DNA of 64,000 bases from Neltuma alba (taxonomy: Eukaryota > Streptophyta > Magnoliopsida > Fabales > Fabaceae), in contig NW_021636384.1 in NCBI RefSeq assembly GCF_004799145.2, forward strand, positions 806,001 to 870,000, given 5' to 3'. Positions 46,777 to 57,762 of this stretch are shown in pieces. Made by a program: the position numbers and the translations under genes. The notes under the pieces were generated by a model. That model did no database searches. It was not told the origin of the DNA and was given only the letters and a program-made list of their open reading frames with translations. Positions within the stretch are counted from its first letter, which is position 1. Each line of letters opens with the position of its first letter.

Positions 46777-47627
46777 TATTTGTATTGTTATAAAAGTAAA
46801 AAATTATTACTAATACTTCTCAAGATTACCCTCCAATTAATATCAATATAATGCACCTTAATTACTTGTAGTTATTTTTTTTCCAACGCTGGTCAAAAAA
46901 GTTATTCTTTCTTCTAAAATCTCTCTCTACGATACAATTAATTAGGGTATTTTTGAAAAAGAAGAATTTAATGCTACTGATTTTTTGCAAAGTGACTTAT
47001 ATTCCTCCAGACCATTTTACAAAAGTTTCTAACTAATTCAGATGTATTAATAATAATAGTTAAGAGCACTAAATTTGTTATAAAATTAGAATGATTTTTA
47101 ATATTATCATTATTAATCATGCCAAACTCCATCATCATATTAACTTATATTCTCTCACTATATGGCAAAATATATTTAATGCTTATTGCAATTACTCTTT
47201 TGGTTCAAAATATAAGCTAAATGTTGCTAGAGGAGCTTTTTTTTTTTTTTTTAATAAGATAACATTCACTTTTGTGTAAGTATTTAATGATTTTGTTTTA
47301 ATTTTACCCTAATATATTCTCTTTTGTCTTTGATTCATGTATTGCATCTTTTACTTATTCTTTTAATTAATAAAAGCATATTTTGAAAAAAAAAATACAT
47401 GCCTTATGTATTTATTATTTTAAATTGATTTTAATTAATTTCTTGATACACATCAATGGATAAAGTTTATCTTATATTTTGAAGATGGTCTAGAAATATC
47501 TTTTAGAAGATACTACTCTGTTCCTTATTATTTTTCACTTGCAGAAGTTTTTCACATTCCAAGAAAAATATTAAATGGATAAAATCTTTTACTTTTGCTT
47601 TTATTAATTGGAAAGTATTAAATACTA
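46777..47627. other. AT-rich spacer between two Stowaway copies
   Basis: No gene. About 47140-47500 may be a further degraded small element (TTTGGTTCAAAATATAAGC near 47200 and TTATATTTTGAAGATGG near 47470 face each other). Confidence 0.4.
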
Positions 47628-47984
47628 CTCCCTCCATTCTTTATTATAAGAGATATTTGATGCTTATGGCATGTTCCTATATATAAGAGATACTTAAAAG
47701 TTGTCTCTACTTTTTCGTGTTGATTTTCTATTTTACTAGATTTGTTGTCTCCAACTCACATTCTCTCTTCCTCCCTTCTCTTTCATTTGATAATTTAATT
47801 ATTCTCTCTCATGCTCTCATTTGATAATTTAATTATTCTCTCTCATGCTCTCTCTCCTTATTAATGAGGTATTTTTGGAAAAAAAATTATACTTTTTACA
47901 CATTAATTGTTCTTAACTAATTTTAACTGTTTTTTTATCAACATAATTTGGTTATTCGTCTCTTATAATAAGGAACAGAGGGAG
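47628..47984. mobile_element. Stowaway-type MITE, copy 3 (357 bp, with internal duplication)
   Basis: Termini CTCCCTCCATTCTTTATTAT and ATAATAAGGAACAGAGGGAG, flanked by TA (47626-47627 and 47985-47986). It is longer than its relatives partly because a 34-bp unit starting CATTTGATAATTTAATTATT is tandemly repeated at 47784-47817 and 47818-47851. Confidence 0.9.
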
Positions 47985-48439
47985 TAGTATATTTTTGTCA
48001 CTTATTCCCTCACTCTTCACCTTTACTATAATTAATAGGGTCAGAATTTAAAATGAATCATTAAAACAGTACAAATAACAAATAAAAAAAAGACCAAAAT
48101 TCCTCTCTACAAGGGACAGATGATAAAGACCAGAGTGGTCTATTATAAAACGGACAAGAGAGAGTATTTATGATAACATAAACCTTTTAGAAAATATCTT
48201 ATATTAAGGATCAAAGAGATAGTTAAAAAATAAAATTTTACAGGGACCGTGAGATTACTTGCTGCTAGAAAAGCACATTGGAATTTATCAAATACAAATT
48301 TACTCCTAAAGGTAAAGAACAATTGGCGTCTCCTTATCAACCACCATCAACCAAGAGGTGGAACTTGATACGCTATTGTAAGTCCAGTATATCTCTGTGG
48401 ACTGTGATACCAATGGAAAAAAAACATTTATTAGAGTAT

Positions 48440-48728
48440 GAAACGTCTGCTTTTGCCAAAATAAATCGCATTAGCAGCCATGAACCACAAAAATAGAATG
48501 GTTCATATCAAAGTATATATATGATAGAAATCAGATAAGATTGTTTAAAAGGTAACAAAAAAGGGTTAAAAAAAAAAGCCTTAACATTGAAGGCATTGAA
48601 ACGTCTAGTTCTGCCAAAATAATCTGTACGAGTAGCCATGAACCACCAAAATAAAATGATGATATTCATAAATGTTTATATTAGAAATCGGATAAAAGGG
48701 GAACAAAAAAGCGGATAAAAAAGCTCTA
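48440..48728. repeat. 158-bp-period direct repeat at the 3' flank of the DUF7086 gene
   Basis: GAAACGTCT.CTT/TTCTGCCAAAATAA starts at 48440 and again at 48598. Both copies continue with AGCCATGAACCAC, then AGAAATC.GATAA, then AACAAAAAAG. They are clearly diverged. The second copy ends just before the stop codon of the DUF7086 gene on the opposite strand, so it lies in its 3' flank. Confidence 0.7.
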
Positions 48729-48735
48729 CACTGAC

Positions 48736-49933
48736 CTATGCATATCCAAGCTGCATTTTATATGGATCAGAAGCTTGGGGATCTAATTGACAATGTAAAG
48801 TGGTACAAGCTAAATAAACCAATCGATCTTTGGCCGCAGTTCTGTGATGGCCAGTATGCTTGCAGAAGTACCTGAGATAAGTGAGAACGCAATGTCCAAT
48901 CATTTGTCCCAGAAACAGAAAAAGCCAATTCGTGCCTCTCTTCTTGTCAGAGATCACTGGTTGAACACATTTGCTTTTATTACACAGTATACAGTCTAAA
49001 TCCTCAGGTTTTAACCAAACCTCTGGTGCTCGATTATGCATCTTGTCGTTTTAATTGACCAGGAAGCTAACAACTTCGGAGAACTTAGAAAGCAAATCGT
49101 ACTCCATCTGGAAGTGCTTCTTGCATTCTCTACAGTGAACGTCGCCAGTTATCACAAGGATATTCTTGGATATTAATTCCTCAATGCTTAAAACTTTTGC
49201 CCTCATGTTTGAAGCCCATGGATATGGTGGCTCTATGGTCAGCACCCATCCCGGCTTCGTGTAGTTACGTGCCCGTCTGGCACCAGACCCATGAGCTTGG
49301 CCTTCTGGGGTTGAGCTTGATCTGCTGGTGGCCGTGACCTCTGTTCTGGTTGTTCTAGTGGTGATGGCTGCGCCGGCGATTTTGGGGTCGAAACGTTCTC
49401 TATATGCAATTGACGGGAGGATGAAGCCATTGGAAGATGGAATCCTGGTGGGGGTCCTATGTGCGGTGAGGAGGATGAAGGCAGTAGAAGAGACGGATGG
49501 AATTGTGATTTTGGTGGCGCCGGCACTGGTAGGGCTGGCTGCTGTAGCTGGGATGACGGTAAACCAAGTATAAACGGTGGTTCTGGAGACCTTGATGAGG
49601 AGGAGAATTGAGACAATAGTTGTAAGAAAGATGGATGGGGTTGAGATTCAAGCGGCGGTTGTGGTGACCGTGAGGTGGGGGCGGAGGAGGATGGAGGCAT
49701 TAGCTGTAAAAGAGACGGTGGGGTGGTGACTCCAGAGGCGGAGGAGAGGGTGGCTTTTTTGGCGGAGGCTGGTAAGAAGAACCTGTAGCGAGAGTAAGTC
49801 GAACTAATTCTTCATGTTCTGGTGGTACATAATCGTCCTTCAGTCGTAAGATAGACGGTGGTTTGGGGGGCGGCGGCGGCGGCGGCATCTGGTCAATGGC
49901 TTTTCGCTTGTGGGACCCAATTTCTGCGCTCAT
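48736..49933 (-). pseudogene. DUF7086 family protein gene, disrupted by frame changes and an in-frame stop
   Basis: Start ATG at 49933 (MSAEIGSHKRKAIDQMPPPP). A Pro/Ser-rich N-terminal half leads to the conserved C-terminal domain: IEPPYPWASNMRAKVLSIEE, VHCRECKKHFQMEYDL, then MHNRAPEVW, NWLFLFLGQMIGHCVL and FCKHTGHHRTAAKDRLVY, ending QLGYA at 48736. This is the plant-specific DUF7086 domain (PWA... CxxC... HDRAP... NWLF.LGQM); function unknown. Three lesions are visible. A frame change near 49715 falls where the repeated PPLES.PH.S.LQL motif is one base short. A second lies between about 49290 and 49480, because the frame leading into the domain (GARRARNYTKPGWVLTIEPP) differs from the Pro-rich frame. 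A TAA at 49051-49053 lies in frame between SFLVN and NDKMHNRAPEVW. Either a pseudogene or an allele with sequence errors. Confidence 0.8.
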
Positions 49934-52900
49934 GGTTAAGAAAGTGGAGGGAGAAAGAAGAAAGAAAGAAAGGTGGAAAGTGGAATGAAACACACAGAAG
50001 CTCTCTGAGACATCGGTCCTATAATGGCGGAGGCCGGAGGGAGTATTTATAGGTTATCATAGACTGGGTTGATTCATTATTTTAAATTTAAATTTCTTCC
50101 GTTTTATCTTCTTTTATCTTAATATCTGATCTTTGATTATTGGATCATGACAATCAACTTTTACTCTCATTTATTTACAACTATTTTTCACTAAATTTAA
50201 AATTATATTTTTTAATAAAAAAATTTATATTTCTATGTAACTTTTTTGGCTAAAATTATCTTTAATTCTTCATATATAATCCGTGTGTATATATATCGAT
50301 AAAAGTCAGTAATATATATATATAGATCGTTGGTGTGCGTGTGTGTGTAGATTGGCTTAAGTATATTTTATTTTTAAGAGACGCAGTGTATTCGCATTTC
50401 GCAATATAATGGCAGCAAATGGAAGGTGGAGACTAATTTTTAATTAATTATTCATATTTTTCTTTTTTCTTTTTCAATTTTTATAGGAAACTGTACAAAT
50501 TAAAATTTTGCAAGATGCTAACTCGAATTTTCAAATAATTTTATGGGAAATAAAAAAATGAGTACCATTAAATATTTTCCTCTCAAGTTATTTCAACAAG
50601 TGCATTTTATAGATTTAAATTTGTATTCTTCTTCTTATAGAAGTAAGAGTTCTTATTATTTCAACCAACAGCTTGTTAGTACTATTAAAGTTTTGAATTA
50701 TTATAATAATATCTTAATACATTTCCAAATTAAATATTAGAAATACTAAAATTAAAATAAAATTGAATAAAATCTTCTAGCTAAATAAATTATTAGCATT
50801 ATTGAATGCACATTGAAATTTCATTATAGTCAAATAATAATTTTATGATCTTTTTCAAAGCAATTCATCCGGTCCAAGCAAACATTTCTTTAATTAAATT
50901 GTAGATAAAACTTGATTAAAAGTTATCAAAAATTTATTCTTCAATAATTAGTCCATTAATAACTCTTCTTATCAAAATCACCTGCTAAAAAATAAAAAAT
51001 TTACCTCAATTAATAAAATTAGTTATTTCCTACAAAATATGAAATTTATTTTAAAAATAATTAGTTAGAGGAGTTTGGATTAATTAGCTAAAAGTTGTAT
51101 AATTAGAGATATTGGGTTAAAAAAGTTGGGATCTTTTATGGAGGAGATAAATTATTTGAGAATTAATTTATTAGTTAAATATATTGAAGTTTTGATCCGT
51201 AACTTGTAACTTATTATTTTGAAACTTTATATATCAAATAGGGAAGTAAAAATTTTTAGAATTAAATTAACCTAAAACCTTGGAAAATATGTAAACAAAA
51301 ATTTACATATATGAATAAAAAGTTGGGAAAAAATTAGAAAATTCTCTAAATTAAATATGTAATCCTAAAATAATATTTCACAAAGGATTTAAATTATGGT
51401 TAAGTGGTAAGTTTCAAATAATATGGAGGGAGAATGACATCACCAATGGAGTTTATAGATGTTTTTCTTGACATTATATTTTTCTTATCAAATTACCATA
51501 TTGCCCACTGTTATCCTTGCTGAATTACGTGAAATAGTCCTTATTACTCCTCTAGTTTTATTTATAGGATAGAGAAAATATATTTTTTAGTCCTATTTAT
51601 AACGTACTGAGAGAAATTTTTCATATCGATGTACAATTTTACCCTTCATTTATTATTCTGTTGATTTGTTTACATGAGGTATGTTGTATATTAAATAGAG
51701 ATAAATTGGAAAGTTGTTAAATTTTAAATGAGAGTTAATAAATTTTAAGATTGTGAAACATATTGAAAGTGATTTATAAATAGGACCAAAAAAGTATTAA
51801 ACTTATAATTATCATTAGTTATTACTAAGATTATTATTTGTTATGCTCATTAAGCTGGAAATGACTTCTAAGTTCTAACCCTTTATTTTGCCGGAAGTTT
51901 TTGGCCCAAAAAAAAAATACCGGAAGTTTAATTTCTAAAAAATTGTCATATATAGTTGAACTTGTAATTACTTGTCATTAGGAATAATCAAGGGTGTTAA
52001 TTGTTATTCAAAATCACTATTAAACCTTAAAAGCTAGAAAATGAATTTTTGAAGACTAGCTATCAAGATGATATTGTAGATTTGTAGTTATCGTCATTTA
52101 TAATAAAAATTATTCTCCTCCGGTCCTAAATATAAGATCCTTATACTAGTATGTATAAAAGTCTTATATCTTATACTAGTATGTATAAGAGTCTTATATT
52201 TAGGACAGGAGGAATGCTGTTAATCACACTAAATATGTCATTAAGTTCTAACACTTGAAATCGAGTTGTTATTTATGAAAAGCTGTTGTCACTGCTGAAT
52301 TTATAATAGTTATTAGTTATAATCAAAACTGATAAAAAAAAAAAACTCAAATCTTTTGATGAAGATTTCATAAATCACAAACTGCCAAGACCTGATAATT
52401 AAGATGATGTGAAAAGATGCTCAATATCAAGGAAAATAGATTCCAAATCTATTCATAAGTCTCATTCTTCGAATTATGATATTATTTACTTTGTCATCAA
52501 CATCTTTATGAATATTTTTTAACCATCAATGATATTTTCACGCTTAATACATATGGCTTTTTTCCTTTTGAAATTACACTTTTTATGTTTATAAAAGCGA
52601 GAAAATGTATCTCTTTTGATCTTCAATAGGAAAATCTTCCAAAATTTCAAAATGACTGTGCTAATGACATCTTTAACGAAATGCTTTTTTTTTTTTTTAA
52701 GAAATGTAAGATTTAATTAAAATAAATAATTACAAAATTTTAAAGAGAAAAAGGAGGTATAATTGTGGGGAGAATAATTATAATGTTATAATTGTTAATA
52801 TATATTTTAAATATAATCATAAAATGTAATCTTGGATATATTAGTATATTTATTAATTTGTAATTATTGAATATATTATTGCTCTTATACAACTAGTCTT

Positions 52901-52956
52901 CTCTGTATTATAATTATATTCTAATAAGAGATTTGGGAAGAGTGGGCCTAATGTTA
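49934..52956. other. AT-rich spacer with MITE remnants
   Basis: Upstream flank of the DUF7086 gene, then AT-rich DNA without a supported gene. About 51545-51800 is an inverted copy of the AT-rich family (ends TTTTATTTATAGGATAGAG and TTATAAATAGGACCAAAAAA). At 52112-52215 there is a 104-bp hairpin-like element with ends ATTCTCCTCCGGTCCTAAAT and ATTTAGGACAGGAGGAAT. Short TA and GT tracts occur near 50290-50350. Confidence 0.5.
52112..52215. mobile_element. Very short Stowaway-like MITE (104 bp)
   Basis: About 20-26 bp inverted ends (ATTCTCCTCCGGTCCTAAAT and ATTTAGGACAGGAGGAAT). The interior is a direct repeat of CTTATACTAGTATGTATAA followed by A/GAGTCTTATA. It may be a terminal-repeat-only deletion derivative. 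Confidence 0.6.
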
Positions 52957-53178
52957 AGTCCATGAGTTTGTTTTTTGTTTTTTTGGGCTACAGAAGAGGC
53001 TAACGCCGAAATAAAACTAAACGATAGAGGGATCATATCCCATATAATCTTCCTGCACGAGGGCCCTTAAACTAGTCTGGCAAATATTAAAAAACTGAGA
53101 TTGTGAAATCCCCATTTTAGCCAACCCATTAGCGATTTCCCCCTCGAGATATAATCCAATTTGACAGTCCAATCAAAT

Positions 53179-53349
53179 TGCAGCATCTTTTTTTTTTAGC
53201 TAAAGCATAGGTATCCTCTTGGAGGCAAGCCTATTCGATATACCGTCGGATACTAAATGTGGACACTTCTTCCAGCGGGAATTTAAATCTTGGTTTGAAC
53301 TAGTCTTTTCTACAAGACCCAATCCTCTTCGGTGACTGCAGCATCTTTT
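53179..53349 (-). mobile_element. SINE inside the LINE RNase H region, 13-bp TSD
   Basis: TGCAGCATCTTTT occurs at 53179-53191 and 53337-53349. The 145-bp insert between (53192-53336) has its A tail on the minus strand (T run at 53188-53198) and AGTTCAAACC, a B-box-like motif, near its 5' half. Removing the insert and one repeat restores continuity of the RNase H domain, where MLQ precedes the tail that carries EGEIANGLAKMG. It is not the same SINE family as that at 23150. Confidence 0.8.
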
Positions 53350-54091
53350 GAATCTGAATAAAAAGGAGACTGGAATTGTTACTTGTGTGGTGTGTAGAGA
53401 GCTGTTCTACCAGAAGTTTGGCATGTGATTCAAGTATGACAGCCTTGAATCCAAAGTCCCGGGCGAGTTTTAACCCCCCATAAATGGCCCATTCTTCAGC
53501 CTCTTGTGCACTGCAGTTCTTGGGCAAATCCAACAATCCCATGGCCCTCAAAGTCACGTAATAAGCCTCCACAACCAGCTTTGGAGGAGTTCAAAGCCAC
53601 AGCACCATCCACATTTAATTTAATCCATTTAGGAGGAACGGGAATCCAAGAATAAGAAGTTCAAGTATCATGATTTACATTCATATTTGCCTCATCACAA
53701 ATGGTGTTCATGGCATAGAGTTTCCAGCAATTTCTCAAATAAGCAGAAGGATTAGAAACTCTAGTAAAATTCGTGTCAAAAGCTATATTATTCCTCCAGT
53801 TCCATAATTTCCACACAGCTACGCCCCAGAACATATTTCAGCTCTTATTGTTGTTATGTCCCATATTAAGTTTAAGATTAGTAGAAATCCAATCCTTCAA
53901 GGGAAGAGAGAAATGATTGTACACACCTTCGTTCAATATTTTCCAACCACATACCTCGAGCAAAATGACAATCCTGCAGAATATGTAGCATGTCCTCAGT
54001 TTTGTCTTGACAATAAGCACAAAGGGGTGAAGTATGTGCCCAAGTGCTTCTCCCTTCATTTGTTGGCAGACGATTAGTATAAACTCTCACT

Positions 54092-54370
54092 GCCAGAAAA
54101 AAAAGTTTTTAATGTCGGTTATTTAAGGTTTTTTACGGTGGTTTTGGAAGCAAAGTGGATACTGTTGACATTAAAAGGAGAATAAAATACGGTGGTTGTA
54201 AGCTGCCATAAAAATTGACTTTCCACAGCGGTTTTGTATAAAACCGCTGTGGAAATTCATTTTTTCAAAATAGCTATATTAATAACTGACATGATAAATG
54301 TTTTTATACAAATAATCACTGTTAAAAACTCAATTTTTTTTTTAAAAATATTGCTTGGATTTCTTATACT
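54092..54370. mobile_element. Hairpin-bearing insertion in LINE (possible CACTA-type MITE)
   Basis: Starts CACTGCCAGAAAAAAAAG at 54092, exactly where LINE coding similarity stops. It contains a strong hairpin at 54220-54257 (arms TTTCCACAGCGGTTTT and AAAACCGCTGTGGAAA around GTAT) and an earlier ACGGTGG pair. LINE similarity resumes near 54370. No matching right terminus or clean TSD is visible, so the right end is probably deleted. Confidence 0.55.
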
Positions 54371-55394
54371 ACCTTCTTGCAATTTACATAAGAAAGTTCT
54401 AATCCTCTCAGCTCCTTTCCATTGTGAGATTAAATTGAACACCGGGTGATATTTATCAAGAGGATTTGTCTCAATCATTTGATAAGCACTCTTGATAGAA
54501 AATAAAACATTCGAAGAACCTTTCCAAGACATCACATCATATCCTGCATTCTCCATAGGTGGCATAAAGCTAATTAGCTGTTGTAAGACACTCTGTTCCA
54601 CAATAGAAGCAAGTTGTTGAAAATTCCAAGAGCCATTAAAAATCCAGTCCACTACAACACTGTCATTTTCCTCTTAAGTGAAAGGTTGTAAGCAGAGGTC
54701 GGGTGACTTTCTTCCCGAGGAATGACCACAAAATCATTGAAGAAATTAACATACTTCCCATTTCGAACTTTCCAAACAGTTCCCATCTCAAGAATGTCAT
54801 TTTGATGATAAATGAATTTCCATAAATTGGAATCAGCAGGGGAGTTATTGAGTAAGTGTCCTCATCTCTCATCATGCACTTCTTATTTAAGATATCAGAC
54901 CAAAATCCTTCTACCCCAATAGCCAATTTCGAGGTGATTTTTGCTCCATAAGTTTTATTAGCTGAGATCAATCTTTTGAATCCCACGCCTCTAAAATCCT
55001 TCGGAAGAGTGAGTTGCTACGAGCTTATATGATGATACCCACTGCTAGAATCATAGTGACCCCAAATAAAGTTCCTTTGTAATCTTTCGAGTTCAATATG
55101 GATTTTCTTTGGGATCTAGGCTACTTGCATTGGATAAAGAGGTATAGAGCTCAAAACAGATTTAGAAAGTGTAATCCTACAAGCCACAGATAAATTGTTG
55201 GCCTTCCAAGCTGCTAGCTTTGATTGAACCTTGTCAACAATGTAATGAAAAGTTTCACTTGGTTTTCTTTTCTTACTAAGAGGAAAACCTAGGTATTTAC
55301 CAATTTCAGAAGAGATATTCATTTGAATGATATTTTTAATTTTTCCTTTAATAGAAGCTACCACTTTCGGAGAAAGGAATGTAGAAGATTTGTT

Positions 55395-56810
55395 CACTAC
55401 TACAAATGAGTTCATTTTTGTCTCTCATTTTCATCTGTTTTTCAAAATAGAGGAAAAAAAGGCCATTATACTCGTCTGTTATGGCATAACAGACGAATAT
55501 ATAAACACATACTCATCTATTATGCTCTAACAGATGAATATGTGTATATAATTCGTACTCTTTTGTTATGTTATAACAGACGAGTATATAGATATATACT
55601 CATATGTTAAGTAACAAACAAAAAACTTTTTACTTTAAATTTTGAAATTCCAAAACATAGCGCCGTTTTTTCATTAGATCAGGATGACCCCTAGCAGCAT
55701 TTTCTCTTTTTTCCTCTTATCCTTTGCCGCAAGCTTCCTCTTCTCCCTCTTCCTCTCTTCTTATGCGACGACCAGCGTTCTTCTATCTTCTCCTTCTTGG
55801 CTGATAATAGCTCCTCCTCTCTTCTCTTTCTTGGCGACACAATAGCTTGACGACACAGTGAACTCCATGGCCAGCCTCTCTTCTTGATGGAGGATAGCTC
55901 CTCCTCTCTTTTCTTGCGTGCTTGACAACACTTTCTCTTTTTTTACCCCACGGCTTTAGCTTTGCAAGAAGTAAAGTAAGTTATGTGGTTTGGTGTTGAA
56001 TGTTTTGGTTGTATGAGATTATCATATGGGTCTTAAAAGTGGTTATTCGGATATTTTGCTGTAGAAAATTTTCTATTTAAATTGATTGTTGGTGAATAAT
56101 AGCTTTTGAAAAGCAATGATAGTGATTGAGAAAGTATATTAAGATTAAAAGCATATTAAACCTGTTTAAATATTAATGCAAAATAAGGTGTTTGTGAAAA
56201 TGTCTAGGAGAGAGAATTTGTTGGAATATGATAGTTAATTAAATGTCCTCAATTTTTAATCTCTAGGTTAAATTTTAGAAAGGTATGGGATTCTAAAAGT
56301 TAAAATATCTATTTAAATAAGTTAGAATGTCATTAGATTTTCTAGTTTTAAACTTTCTTGTGTTATATGATTGAGTTAAGGTGTTTATTTTTTTTTTTTA
56401 ACTAAGCTCATTTAAATATTATTGTTATCATTTGCTTTTACGCTTAAAATTATAACTTATATGAAAAGTGTAACATGATTTGGTTCTACTGAATTGCTGT
56501 CTTTATTGCTCTATTTTGGTTTTGATTCATACACTTTAGAATTACATGTTATAGTAAAAACTAACAACGCAAATAATTTTACTTTTTTTTAAAAAAAGTC
56601 ACTATATTTGTTTGTTTTGGAAAAATAGACGAATATGCAAAGCATATATTTGTCTACTTTCCTGAACAGGTGAATATGTGCTTTACATATTTGTCTGTTA
56701 GAAATAGAAAATATCTAACTTCTATCTACGTCTCCTTTGTCTATATCTTTTTTTAAACAAACAAAAAAAGGCTTCTACAATAGACAAAAATAAATCTTTT
56801 TGTAGTAGTG
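55395..56810. mobile_element. Non-autonomous CACTA (En/Spm) element, 1,416 bp
   Basis: Perfect 12-bp terminal inverted repeats CACTACTACAAA / TTTGTAGTAGTG, with further matching ATTTTTGTCT about 7 bp inside each end. The 3-bp target duplication GTT lies at 55392-55394 and 56811-56813. The subterminal regions hold many short repeats and palindromes of the type TCTGTTATG...CATAACAGACGA (55475-55620) and AGACGAATAT (56630-56700), the likely transposase-binding units. A GC-richer CT-rich block at 55680-55960 may be captured host sequence. No transposase. It sits inside the RT domain of the LINE. Confidence 0.93.
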
Positions 56811-56993
56811 GTTCTTGTTAACAAGTTCTCTAAAAGCTTTAGAGAAAGTATCAACACATTCCACCATGCAACAAGCTTTTTCCTCCGTTGCAACTCTGAA
56901 CAAGAGGAAATCATCCGCAAACATAAGATGAAAAATGTGAGGACCCCATTTAGACATTTTTTTGGGTTTCCATTTCCCTTAGTCCATAAGTTT

Positions 56994-57754
56994 TAATGAT
57001 GAAAAGCCTCTAATTAAATATCTGGGCCCAAGAGATCACATTGCTTTTAGAGGCAATTTGTCTCAAATGGGCTCTAGTTTGGCTAACGCAAACCCGTGAA
57101 GAGCTACCCCAGTTTCCACCAAGAAAGTGTTTTTGTTGGAGGGACCCAAAGAGAAAAGAGGAAGTGGGCCTATTTCCATTAGTAAGGATCCCCATGGCGC
57201 ACGGGAAAGTATTTCACAACAAACTACATCTAAATTGTTTGCGAAAATAAATTTGATATTTTGTGCCTTATTCAAACTAGAATTAGTGGTACTTGTGCTT
57301 ATAAGGTGTTTCCAGAATTGGGCTTCGATAATTTGATTATATTGGAGGCTTTGGGGTATTTGAGTTGTCTGAAATGATAATCTGACGTGTTGATGAGCAA
57401 ATTAAACTCAAAAATTGTTTTAAACTCGAGAGTAAGCCGTGACAAGAGTGTATTTAATAGAATATTTGGATTAGCTTTTAGAGAATAGTTTTCGAGGAAA
57501 AGTGATAAAAAAGTTATTTTGAGAATAGATTTTGTTTAAAAAAATGATTTTGAAAATTTGAGAATGTTTAGATAATTGTTATCAGAATCTTTTTTTTTGT
57601 TGAAAAATATATAAATAATATATATGTATATATGTAAATGGAAGACCAATTTAAATGAAAAGATTAATAACTATATTTTAATCTAGTTAAAAGTTGAAAG
57701 ACTGAGTCATATTGAGTTATAATAAAAGAATTAAGTTCAAAGAGTGTTCTCCTC
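56994..57754. other. Spacer between LINE and hAT element
   Basis: 57000-57250 has overlapping open frames on both strands (up to 70 codons) with no domain I can name; it might be part of an older retroelement. About 57460-57600 resembles, in reverse, the right part of the Tourist-like MITE at 17544 (TTTAGATAATTGTTATCAGA versus TCTGATAACAACTATCCAAA). Confidence 0.4.
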
Positions 57755-57762
57755 CTTGCGAG

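Larger units (their letters stand above)
53017..56970 (-). pseudogene. LINE reverse transcriptase / zf-RVT / RNase H remnant, split by insertions
   Basis: In coding order on the minus strand: WKPKKMSKWGPHIFHLMFAD and DFLLF (RT catalytic block, near 56900). Then FSKAFRELVNKN, interrupted by the CACTA element, resuming with KSSTFLSPKVVASIK, EIGKYLGFPLSKKRKP and AAWKANNLSVACRITLSKSV (55394-55116). Then a linker with VLFSIKSAYQMIE and WKGAERIRTFLCKL (to about 54380), a break, RVYTNRLPTNEGRSTWAHTS and the CAYC...H zinc motif (54090-53880). RNase H follows with WIKLNVDGAVALNSSKAGCG near 53610 and EAEEWAIYGGLKLARDFG, and a tail EGEIANGLAKMG beyond the SINE. Extra frameshifts exist outside the insertions. 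Confidence 0.85.
52970..56980 (-). mobile_element. 5'-truncated L1-type LINE, host of three later insertions
   Basis: Minus orientation, flanked by a 13-bp direct repeat with one mismatch: AGTCCATGAGTTT (52957-52969) and AGTCCATAAGTTT (56981-56993). An A-rich tail (minus-strand AGCCCAAAAAAACAAAAAAC) adjoins the left repeat. It retains RT from the FADD block onward, zf-RVT and RNase H, ending at a TAG near 53017. Its sequence is split by a CACTA element (55395-56810), a hairpin insertion (about 54092-54370) and a SINE (53192-53336). Confidence 0.85.

Noticed and set aside
49328..49573. Plus-strand frame rich in Val/Ala
   Set aside because: Antisense of the Pro-rich part of the DUF7086 gene.
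57010..57275. Open frames on both strands between LINE and hAT element
   Set aside because: Could be an old retroelement piece, but no motif supports either strand.
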